Shown: piece after piece, positions 9,942 to 17,816 of the stretch
How the letters are laid out: each line of letters opens with the position of its first letter
Position numbering within the stretch: position 1 is the first letter of the stretch
NCBI RefSeq assembly: GCF_016865485.1
Contig: NZ_AP024452.1
Location: 1,696,501 to 1,760,500 of the forward strand
Reading direction: 5' to 3'
DNA length: 64,000 nucleotides
From: Luteitalea sp. TBR-22
GTDB lineage: Bacteria > Acidobacteriota > Vicinamibacteria > Vicinamibacterales > Vicinamibacteraceae
The notes under the pieces: generated by a model
What the model was told of the DNA's origin: nothing
The model's input: the letters and a program-made list of their open reading frames with translations, nothing else
The model's database searches: none
Made by a program: the position numbers and the translations under genes

Positions 9942-10030
9942 TGGCCTGGCTGCACGTCCTCTTCCTCCTCTCGCTCGTCTCGGCGGTCGGCTGGATCGGC
10001 TGGCTGGCGTGGAGCCACGACCGTGACTGA
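9941..10030 (+). CDS. 29-residue single-pass membrane peptide
   Basis: ATG 9941 overlaps the stop of the upstream FHA gene (TGATG) and its own TGA (10028-10030) lies beyond the start of the phosphatase gene (GTG 10023), so it is coupled on both sides. The product starts MAWLHVLFLLSL, is one transmembrane helix with three Trp residues, and ends in the charged SHDRD. The perfect fit between two genes suggests a real, translated micro-protein that may anchor or modulate a membrane partner (kinase, phosphatase tail or SEDS-PBP). No homolog is recognised. Confidence 0.6.
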   Translation: MAWLHVLFLLSLVSAVGWIGWLAWSHDRD

Positions 10031-11618
10031 GGCCACGGCCGTCCGGGCCTGGCAGGCCGCGGCGCGGTCCGACGCGGGCCGCGTGCGCACCAACAACGAG
10101 GACCTGCCGCTGCTGGACGCAGAGCGCGGGTTGTTCGGCGTGATCGACGGCGTCGGCGGCCACGCGGCCGGCGAGCTGGCCGCCGCGATCGCCCGCGACG
10201 TCATCCTGCAGCGGCTGGCGCGCCCGCTCGGCACGCCGGCCGAGCGCGTGCGCGAGGCGATCGCGCTGGCCAACAACGAGATCTACCGCCGGGCGAGCAC
10301 CTCGCAGGAGCTCGCCGGCATGACCTGCGTGGTGACGCTGGCGCTGGTGGCCGACGGCCGCCTCACCATCGGCCACGTCGGCGACAGTCGCCTCTACACG
10401 ATGGGCGTCGAGGGGCTCCGCAAGCGCACGCACGACCACTCGCCGGTCGGCGAGCGCGAGGACGCCAACGAGATCGGCGAGATCGAGGCGATGCGACACC
10501 CGCGCCGCCACGAGGTGTTCCGCGACGTCGGCAGTGCGTTGCGCGACAAGGACGAGGCGCATTACGTCGACGTCGTGGAGGCGGCGATCGGCGAGGACGA
10601 GGCGCTGCTGGCCTGCAGTGACGGCCTCACCGACATGGTGCCGTCGTCGACGATCGAGCGGCTGGTGCGCGAGCACGCCGGCGATCCTGCCGCCGTGGCC
10701 GGGGCGCTGGTGGCTGCCGCCAACGAGGCGGGGGGGCGCGACAACGTGACGGTGGTGTACGCCGAAGGTCCGCGGTTCGCCGCGGCGCTGCGTGGCGCGC
10801 TCGTCGCGGCGCCGACCCGCGGCAGCAGCGAGGTCGGCAGGGCACGACCGGGGCCGGTGCGCCGTCTGCTGGCCAGCCGCACGACGTGGTTCGCCCTGGG
10901 AGCACTCATCGGCGTGCTCGGCGCGCTGCTGCTCGCCTGGCGGGCCGCGACGCTCACCCCGATCGGCGGTCGCACCATCGTCGCCGCGCCGCAGGCGTCG
11001 GCCAGCGTCGGCACGCTCGCGCAGGCCGTGCAGGCGGCGCGTCCCGGCGACGTCATCCGGCTCGAGCCCGGCACGTATGCCGAGGCCGTCACCGTGCCCG
11101 AGGGCGTGTCGCTCAGGGCCCGCGTCACCGGCGCGTCGGTGTTCGTCCGCCCCGCCGGCGCGGTCGGCGACTGGACGGCGGTCACGGCGACCGGCGTCCA
11201 GGGGGGGACGGTCGCGGGTATTCGCATCACGTCGACCACCGAGGCGCCCGTGCAGGTCGGCGTGCGGGTGATCGGGCAGGGGCGTGCCCTCGAACTGCTG
11301 CAGGTCGAAGGGCCGGTCACCAGCGGCGTCGAACTGGACGCCGGCGCCTCGGCGGCCCTGTCGGGCAGCACGTTTGCGGTGCCGTCGGGCGCCGTGCGCC
11401 TGGGGCCGCGCGCCGAGCTCGACGCCACCGGCAACCTGGTACAGGCCGCCGGTCGTGCGGCCGGGCCTGGCGTCGTCGTCGGCGAAGCGGCGCGCGTCGC
11501 CCTGCGCCGCAACGTGTTTGCAGGCTTTGGCGCGTCACCGGTGGCCGGCCTGCCCGACGTCGAGCGGGAACCGCTGCGCGCCGCCAACGTCGTTGTCTCC
11601 GAGTCCTCCTCCCGCTAG
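10023..11618 (+). CDS. PP2C-type Ser/Thr phosphatase with transmembrane helix and beta-helix tail
   Basis: 531 residues. Residues about 10-250 are a PP2C/PstP phosphatase: RTNNED, DGVGGHAAGE, HVGDSRLY, CSDGLTDMV and GRDNVTVVY carry the metal-binding aspartates. A transmembrane helix lies near 285-305. After it, about 220 residues begin with a parallel beta-helix-like pattern (VQAARPGDVIRLEPGTY) typical of pectate-lyase-fold/DUF1565 domains, here placed outside the cytoplasm. PstP in actinobacteria also has one helix and a short tail, but a beta-helix tail is unusual and could bind glycan. Starts at GTG 10023 inside the 29-residue gene; the kinase gene follows after 17 bases. Confidence 0.9.
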   Translation: MTEATAVRAWQAAARSDAGRVRTNNEDLPLLDAERGLFGVIDGVGGHAAGELAAAIARDVILQRLARPLGTPAERVREAIALANNEIYRRASTSQELAGMTCVVTLALVADGRLTIGHVGDSRLYTMGVEGLRKRTHDHSPVGEREDANEIGEIEAMRHPRRHEVFRDVGSALRDKDEAHYVDVVEAAIGEDEALLACSDGLTDMVPSSTIERLVREHAGDPAAVAGALVAAANEAGGRDNVTVVYAEGPRFAAALRGALVAAPTRGSSEVGRARPGPVRRLLASRTTWFALGALIGVLGALLLAWRAATLTPIGGRTIVAAPQASASVGTLAQAVQAARPGDVIRLEPGTYAEAVTVPEGVSLRARVTGASVFVRPAGAVGDWTAVTATGVQGGTVAGIRITSTTEAPVQVGVRVIGQGRALELLQVEGPVTSGVELDAGASAALSGSTFAVPSGAVRLGPRAELDATGNLVQAAGRAAGPGVVVGEAARVALRRNVFAGFGASPVAGLPDVEREPLRAANVVVSESSSR

Positions 11619-11635
11619 CCGCGAGTTCCCTTCCC

Positions 11636-13651
11636 ATGCCCTGGCAGGTCGCTGGATACGAGACCGACGCCGACAAGCCCTTCGATCAGGGCAGCTTCGG
11701 CACCGTGTGGCACGCCCGGCGCGTGCGTGACGGGTTGCGGGTGGCGCTCAAGCTGGTGCGGCGCGCGCATGGCGCCGACGCGGCCGAGCGGATCGATGCC
11801 GAGCGCCGCGGCGCCATGCTACAGAAGGCCTTCCACGAGGCGCACGGCATGGTGCCGGCGGTGTTCGACGTGGGCCATGACGCCGACGGCGACCTGTACA
11901 TCGCCATGGAGCTGATCGAGGGCGGATCGCTGGCCGAGGCGATCGCGGCCGGTCCGCTGCCGCCCGAGGTCGCGATCGGCCACGCGCTGGCGATCTGCGG
12001 GTTCCTCGAGAAGGCGCACGGCTTCGCGACCACGATCGAAGGCGATCGGTACGACCGGCTCGTGCACGCCGACCTCAAGCCCGGTCACATCGTCGCGCGC
12101 CACGGCGTGGACAGCGTGGCCGGCGACCTGGTGGTGCTCGACTTCGGCATCGCCAAGGCGCTCCACAAGGCGACGCCGCTCACCACCAACAACTGGGGGA
12201 CCTCGGCGTACATGTCGCCGGAGCGGTTGATCGACGGACGCGTCGACGAGCAGGTCGACTACTGGTCGCTCGGCGTGATCCTGTTCGAGATGCTGGCGGG
12301 GCACCGGCCCTATCGCGCCCTGCAGGCGCCGTCGCTCAAGGCGCAACTCGAGCGCGCCATCCGGGGCAACGAGCCGCGCGAGCCGCTGCCGCAGTCGGTG
12401 CCCGCCGGCCTGGTCGCCGTCGTCAACCGCCTGCTGGCGTACCAGCCGGAGCGGCGGTATCCCAGCGCGGCCCTCCTCCGCGCCGACCTGCAGGCGTGTC
12501 TCGAGGGGCGCCGGCCGTCGGCGCTGGCCGACTGGGACACGCCGGCGACGATGCGCGTCGACGAGGCGACCGAGCGGCGCGTGACGCCGATGGTCCCGCC
12601 ACCGCTGCCCGCGCTCCCCGGAGCGGCGGGAGCCGTGCCGCCGACCGAGCCGCGGGGTCTGGGCGAGGCCGACGGGCGCGGGTGGGTGCCGCCGCCCATC
12701 CCGGTGCGCACCGAAGCTGCTGGCGACGAACGGCCCGGGGCCGCGCCCGCGGCAGCGGGGCGGGCCGACGGGCCGGCGCCGCGACCACGCCGCTTTCGCC
12801 GCCTGGTGTCGGCGCTCGTCGTGCTGGTGGTGCTCTACCTGGCCATGCTCGAGGCCGTGGCGTGGCTGCAGGCCGAGCGCTTGCGCGACGTCGTGCCGAC
12901 GATCGACGGCCCGTCGCTGACGGCGGCCGAGGCCAGCTACGCACGCGTGGCGCAGAACGGCACGCTCGACCTCGGCCTGCGGCTCCGGGTGAACGGGCTA
13001 CTGCGCGAGCACCTGCTCGGCCTGGCCGGCCGCGTCGTCGAGGACTACCGGAGCGAGCAGCCGTCGCTGTCGCTCTCCGACTGGAAGCAGGCGCAGCAGG
13101 CGCTGCAATGGGCCCTCCGCCTGTCGCCGGGCGACCGTCGCCTCGAGGCGCGGCTGGCACTGTGCGAGGCGCACATCCTGCGCATCGCGCCCCGTCCGGG
13201 CCGATCGGCGGCGACGCAGGCCACCTACCGGAGGGCGATCGATCGATTCCGGGCTGCGGCGCGCCTCGACCCGGAGTCGTTCGACGCGTATCTCGGCATC
13301 TCCCGCATCGCCGTCTACGGACTCGTGCCCGCCGACGTCGAACTGGCGAGCGAGGCGATGGCCGCGGCCGAGCAGCGCGGCTACGTGCAGGGCCGACGCG
13401 AGCGCGCGCTGCTCGGCGACGGACACATGCGGCGTGGCGACACGCTGCGACGGGAGGCGCGCAGCCTCTCGGGTGCGGAGCGTGCGAGGGCCCTGGAGGG
13501 CGCGCGCGACAGCTTCACGGCGTGCGTCGAGGCCTTCGAGCCCATCCTCGGGTTCGCCAACGCCGCCCGGAACATCGAGACCTGCAAGGCGCAACTGGAC
13601 GACGTCGAGGAGGCGCTCCTCGCGGCGGCCGGAAGTGCGGAGCCAGAGTGA
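11636..13651 (+). CDS. transmembrane Ser/Thr protein kinase
   Basis: 671 residues. Kinase domain 1-300: glycine loop DQGSFGTVW, ATP-anchoring Lys39 in VALK, catalytic Asp146 in HADLKPGH, DFG at 169-171, activation-segment end YMSPERL. The residue that normally is Asn in DLKPxN is His151, a substitution at a metal-ligand position, so activity should be tested rather than assumed. A Pro-rich linker (about 310-385) leads to one transmembrane helix (about 392-412) and an extracytoplasmic region of helical repeats, TPR-like, instead of PASTA repeats. It shares its last base pair step with the SEDS-PBP start (TGATG). Likely phosphorylates the FHA proteins or the fused wall synthase. Confidence 0.92.
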   Translation: MPWQVAGYETDADKPFDQGSFGTVWHARRVRDGLRVALKLVRRAHGADAAERIDAERRGAMLQKAFHEAHGMVPAVFDVGHDADGDLYIAMELIEGGSLAEAIAAGPLPPEVAIGHALAICGFLEKAHGFATTIEGDRYDRLVHADLKPGHIVARHGVDSVAGDLVVLDFGIAKALHKATPLTTNNWGTSAYMSPERLIDGRVDEQVDYWSLGVILFEMLAGHRPYRALQAPSLKAQLERAIRGNEPREPLPQSVPAGLVAVVNRLLAYQPERRYPSAALLRADLQACLEGRRPSALADWDTPATMRVDEATERRVTPMVPPPLPALPGAAGAVPPTEPRGLGEADGRGWVPPPIPVRTEAAGDERPGAAPAAAGRADGPAPRPRRFRRLVSALVVLVVLYLAMLEAVAWLQAERLRDVVPTIDGPSLTAAEASYARVAQNGTLDLGLRLRVNGLLREHLLGLAGRVVEDYRSEQPSLSLSDWKQAQQALQWALRLSPGDRRLEARLALCEAHILRIAPRPGRSAATQATYRRAIDRFRAAARLDPESFDAYLGISRIAVYGLVPADVELASEAMAAAEQRGYVQGRRERALLGDGHMRRGDTLRREARSLSGAERARALEGARDSFTACVEAFEPILGFANAARNIETCKAQLDDVEEALLAAAGSAEPE

Positions 13652-16600
13652 TGCGCATCATCGACACGGCCGCGACGCGGCCGTCTGCCCGACGTCGGCA
13701 CCCGCGGGCCCATCGTGCCGCGGCCACGGAACTGCTCGCGCTGGTGCTGGCCTCCGCGGTGGTGACGCTGGGCGTGGCGCTTGCCGTCATGGGGCGACTG
13801 GTGCCGAGGGCGGGTGCGCCTGCGGCATCTCCGCTGCTGCTGGCCGACGTCCGTTCGCCCGAGACGCTGGCACCCCTGCTGGTCTCCTTCGACGGGCCGG
13901 GCGAGCGCCTGGCGGTGGCCGAGCGGCTGGTGCGGCACCTGGCGACGCACGAGGTGCCGAGCCATGTCGGCGCGCTCGCCGCGGTCACGATCCCGGCCGC
14001 CGACGTCCGCGCCGATCGTCGCTTCGATGCCGTCCGCGCCCGAGTCGGCGACCGCAACGGCGCGGTCCCGGTGCGGCTCCTCGCCCCCTCGGACCTGGCA
14101 GCGCTCAAGGCGCGCGTCATCGTCCGCACCGCCTCGACCTACATCCGCAGCGTCGCGATCGCGCTGGCCTGGATGCTGGCCGCCTTCTGGGGGGCGCACG
14201 CGGTGCGCCGGTGGCGGGGACGACCCGACGACCCGGTGCTGCTGCCGATCCTGCTGGTGCTGGCCGGCGTCGGCCTGATGGCGCTGGTCGGCGTGCGCGA
14301 TCCGCTGCGCGACACCATGCTCGCGCCGCCGTTCGCCCTGGGCATCGTCGCCGGCGTGGCCGTGCTGCTCGTCGCGTCCGAGATCGATTACGAATCCTGG
14401 GTGCTGCGGCGGGCGGTGGTGGCGCCGCTCGGGGCCGCGCTCGGGCTCGCCGCCCTGCTCCTCGTGTTCGGCTCGGGACCGGGCACGAGTGGCGTCAAGG
14501 TGAACCTGCTGGGCGTCCAGCCGGTCGAGATCATCCGCCTGCTCGTCGTGTTCGCGATGGCCGGCGCCCTGGCGCGCCGTCTCGACCTGCTGCGCGCGCT
14601 CTCCGAGCCCGCGACGCCCGACCGGCCATGGCTCGGCCTGCTGCGTGCGCCGCGATGGCGGGACGTGCGCCCGGTGGTCGGCAGCATGGCGCTGGTGCTG
14701 GCGTTCTTCTTCCTGCAGAAGGATCTCGGCCCGGCCCTGGTGCTGTCCGGGGTGGTGCTGGCGCTGTATGCGGTGGCCCGTGGGCGGGCCGTCGCGGTCG
14801 TCCTCGGCCTGGTGATGCTCGTCGCGGCGTTCGCGGCCGCCGAGGCCATCGGCGTGCCGGCCACGGTGGGGCAGCGTGTCCGCATCTGGAGCCAGCCGTG
14901 GAACAACGGCGTGGTGGGAGGCAACCAGATCGCGCACGGTCTATGGGCGATGGCATCCGGGGCCGGATGGGGCTCGGGGCCGGCGATTGCCTCGCCGCAG
15001 TTCATCCCCGAAGGCCACACCGACTTCGTGATCGCGGCCGTCGGTGAGCAGCTCGGTTGGGTGGGCGTGTGCGTGGTGTTCGCGCTGTACGGCCTGCTGG
15101 CCTGGCGCGGGCTCCGGGTGGCCGTGCGTGCGCCCGGCGACTACAGCGCCCTGCTCGGGATCGGGCTGACGCTGGCGTTGATGGTGCAGGCGGGCGTGAT
15201 TGCCGCCGGCGTTCTCGGCCTGCTGCCGCTCACCGGCGTGGTCACGCCGTTCCTCAGCCACGGCCGGTCGTCGATGCTGGCCAACTGCGCGGCGCTCGGC
15301 GTGCTGCTGGCCATCGCCCGTCGGCAGGGCGCGGTGCGCGAGCACCTGCGACAGCCGGTGCGGGTGCTCGCCTCGACGCTGGCGGGCGCGGCGCTGGTCA
15401 TCGTGGGGCGAGCCGGCTGGGTGCAGGTGGTGCATGCCGACGCGATCGCGACCACGCCCAGTCTCAGCGAGCAGGCCGACGGCGGCTTCCGCTTCGAGTA
15501 CAACCCACGGCTGGTGGCTGCGGCGCGGGCCCTCGAGCGCGGGACCATCACCGATCGCCAGGGGCTGGTGATCGCGACGAGCCGGCGCGCCGAGATGGCG
15601 GCGATCCCGGCGGCCTGGGAACGCGCCGGCCTGACTCCGGCGCGGCCGTGCGACGAGGACGCATCGCGCTGCTATCCGCTCGGCGGCGTCGCCTTCGGCG
15701 TGCTGGGCGACTGGGCGACGCAGGCCAACTGGGGCGCGCGCAATGCCTCGTTCATCGAGCGCGAACGAGACACGACGCTGAAAGGCTTCGACGATCACCA
15801 GCGGCTCGTCGACGTGCCCCATCCGCGCACCGGCGAGGTCCACCGGGTCGTGCTCCGCGACTACTCGGCGCTGTTGCCGATCGTCCGTCACGGCCTCGAC
15901 CGCTCCCGCCCGGACGTCGCGCTGCTGCTGTCGCGGCCGCGCGACCTGCAGGTGTCGCTCGACGCGCGCCTGCAGCAGCGGGTGGGCCAGGCCCTGCGCG
16001 CCCGCATCGAGCGCGGCGCGCACGCGCGCGGCGCGGCCGTGGTGATCGACGTGGACACCGGCGCGGTCCTCGCCTCGGTGAGCTACCCCTGGCCCGCCGA
16101 CGTCGACGGCGTTCGGCCCGACGAGGACCGCGCCCGCGACGCCTTGCTCGATCGCGCGCGCTACGGCCTCTACCCGCCCGGGTCGACCTTCAAGTTGCTG
16201 GTCGCGGCGGCCACCCTGCGCAGCCACCCGGAACTGCAGGCCGTGCCGCACGTGTGCCAGCGACTGCCGGGTGGGCGGGTCGGCGCCCACATCGACGGCT
16301 GGTCGCGGCCCGTGCGAGACGACGTGATGGACACGGTGCCGCACGGCGCGGTGGACCTGCACCGCGGCCTGGTGGTCTCCTGCAACGCCTACTTCGCCCA
16401 GCTCGCCATGGACCTCGGGCCGCGCGCCCTCATCGACGCGGTGTCGCCGTTCCAGATCGAGGTGGCGCGCCCGTCGACCGAGCGGGCGCTGCGCGGCACG
16501 CTGCCGCATGCCGCCTACGGCCAGGCCCAGGTGCTGGCCTCGCCGATGAAGATGGCGCGCGTCGCTGCGGCCATCGCGGGAGGCGGCATCGTCACGCCGA

Positions 16601-16941
16601 TCGCGTGGACCGATGGTGAGGCAGGCGCGGGGGACACGGCGACGCAGTGGCTCGCGCCCGCCGATGCCGAGAGGCTGGCGCGCGACATGCGCGACGTGGT
16701 CACCGCCGGCACCGGCCGCAGCCTGGCGGGCAACCCCACGCCGATCGCCGGCAAGACCGGCACGGCCGAGGTCGACGGCCGGCCGGCGCACTCGTGGTTC
16801 GTCGGGTTCGCCCCCCATGGCGGCGCGCGTCGGATTGCCTTTGCCGTCCTCGTCGAGCACGCCGGCTATGGCGGCCGCACCGCCGCGCCCGTCGCCGGCG
16901 ACATCGTCGACGCGGCGCGCGCCCTCGGCTACTTCCGCTGA
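13651..16941 (+). CDS. SEDS glycosyltransferase (RodA/FtsW type) fused to class B PBP transpeptidase
   Basis: A single 1,096-residue chain. After a signal-anchor and an extracytoplasmic segment, residues about 160-590 are a polytopic RodA/FtsW/SpoVE domain with FLQKDLGPAL (about 353) and the extracellular-loop signature PEGHTDF (453-459) that includes the Asp proposed as catalytic. Residues about 600-1090 are a class B penicillin-binding protein: active-site Ser845 and Lys848 in PGSTFK, SCN at 910-912, KTGTAE from 1035. Normally these are two proteins that pair to polymerise and crosslink peptidoglycan. The reading frame is continuous with no stop or frameshift between halves. Coupled to the kinase gene upstream and seven bases from the FHA gene downstream. 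Confidence 0.95.
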   Translation: MRIIDTAATRPSARRRHPRAHRAAATELLALVLASAVVTLGVALAVMGRLVPRAGAPAASPLLLADVRSPETLAPLLVSFDGPGERLAVAERLVRHLATHEVPSHVGALAAVTIPAADVRADRRFDAVRARVGDRNGAVPVRLLAPSDLAALKARVIVRTASTYIRSVAIALAWMLAAFWGAHAVRRWRGRPDDPVLLPILLVLAGVGLMALVGVRDPLRDTMLAPPFALGIVAGVAVLLVASEIDYESWVLRRAVVAPLGAALGLAALLLVFGSGPGTSGVKVNLLGVQPVEIIRLLVVFAMAGALARRLDLLRALSEPATPDRPWLGLLRAPRWRDVRPVVGSMALVLAFFFLQKDLGPALVLSGVVLALYAVARGRAVAVVLGLVMLVAAFAAAEAIGVPATVGQRVRIWSQPWNNGVVGGNQIAHGLWAMASGAGWGSGPAIASPQFIPEGHTDFVIAAVGEQLGWVGVCVVFALYGLLAWRGLRVAVRAPGDYSALLGIGLTLALMVQAGVIAAGVLGLLPLTGVVTPFLSHGRSSMLANCAALGVLLAIARRQGAVREHLRQPVRVLASTLAGAALVIVGRAGWVQVVHADAIATTPSLSEQADGGFRFEYNPRLVAAARALERGTITDRQGLVIATSRRAEMAAIPAAWERAGLTPARPCDEDASRCYPLGGVAFGVLGDWATQANWGARNASFIERERDTTLKGFDDHQRLVDVPHPRTGEVHRVVLRDYSALLPIVRHGLDRSRPDVALLLSRPRDLQVSLDARLQQRVGQALRARIERGAHARGAAVVIDVDTGAVLASVSYPWPADVDGVRPDEDRARDALLDRARYGLYPPGSTFKLLVAAATLRSHPELQAVPHVCQRLPGGRVGAHIDGWSRPVRDDVMDTVPHGAVDLHRGLVVSCNAYFAQLAMDLGPRALIDAVSPFQIEVARPSTERALRGTLPHAAYGQAQVLASPMKMARVAAAIAGGGIVTPIAWTDGEAGAGDTATQWLAPADAERLARDMRDVVTAGTGRSLAGNPTPIAGKTGTAEVDGRPAHSWFVGFAPHGGARRIAFAVLVEHAGYGGRTAAPVAGDIVDAARALGYFR

Positions 16942-16947
16942 CCTGCC

Positions 16948-17772
16948 ATGGACGTCACCACTCTCACCGCCCTGGGCCGCACCCTGCACGCGCGCCTTCG
17001 TACCTTCCTCGATGCGCCACTGGCGCCGGATGCCTCGCCACTCGAGATCGCGCAGGCCGCCCTCGACGACGTCGAGCGGCAGGCACAGCCGGCCTCGGAA
17101 GGGCGACGGGTGTTCCCCTTCACCCGGGTGACGATCCGCGTGCGCGCCCCGCAGGAGGAATGGGCCGCCTTCGAGGCCGTGCTCGACGGCATGGACGCGC
17201 GCGTCCGGGCCAGGCTGGCCGAGGTGCGATGCGAGACGCCCCGCGGGCTGGAGGTGCGCGTCACCTGTGAGCCGGTGGGCGAGGGCGGACGCGGGTTCCT
17301 CGTCGACTACGAGCGCCTGACGAGTGGCGCCCTGGCGGCCCCGCCGCCCGTCCTCGCCGTCACCGTGCTGCGGGGCAAGGCGCTGGCCGCGACGTGGCGG
17401 TTCACGGAGGGCACCGTCCTGGTCGGGCGGACCAGCGAGGCGGCGCTCGAGACCGCGCCGCTGCGCCGTCACCACCTCGCCTTCGCCGATGCGCGCGACG
17501 GCGTCACCGAGACGGTCGGTCGTTCCCACGCGCGCATCAGGTTCGACGCCGCCAGCCGGGCGTACCGCGTCTACGACGAGGGCAGCCACAACGGGACATC
17601 CGTGCTCCGGGATGGCGAGGTACTGGCGGTGCCGCGCCGCGACCCCCGCGGCCTCCGCCTCCGCCACGGCGACGAGATCCAGTTCGGGCGCGCCCTGGTG
17701 CGGATCGAGATCGCCGAGCCCGGGGTGGTCGTCGCGGCTCCGCCGGCATCGCCGCCCCCAGGGCCGGGCTAA
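16948..17772 (+). CDS. FhaA-like FHA-domain protein, second copy
   Basis: 274 residues. The N-terminal half is similar in layout to the DUF3662-type domain of the first gene in this operon (short helices, then VTIRVRAPQEEW). The C-terminal half (about 145-255) is a standard FHA domain with VGRTSE, VGRSHARI and GSHNGTSV, so unlike the first FHA gene it keeps the full phosphothreonine pocket. It follows the SEDS-PBP gene by six bases and closes the operon. A likely role is to dock onto the phosphorylated kinase or synthase. A Pro-rich tail ends the protein. Confidence 0.85.
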   Translation: MDVTTLTALGRTLHARLRTFLDAPLAPDASPLEIAQAALDDVERQAQPASEGRRVFPFTRVTIRVRAPQEEWAAFEAVLDGMDARVRARLAEVRCETPRGLEVRVTCEPVGEGGRGFLVDYERLTSGALAAPPPVLAVTVLRGKALAATWRFTEGTVLVGRTSEAALETAPLRRHHLAFADARDGVTETVGRSHARIRFDAASRAYRVYDEGSHNGTSVLRDGEVLAVPRRDPRGLRLRHGDEIQFGRALVRIEIAEPGVVVAAPPASPPPGPG

Positions 17773-17816
17773 AGCCTCCCGGATCCCTGTCGATTGGTGG
17801 GACGAGTTCGGCAGGC

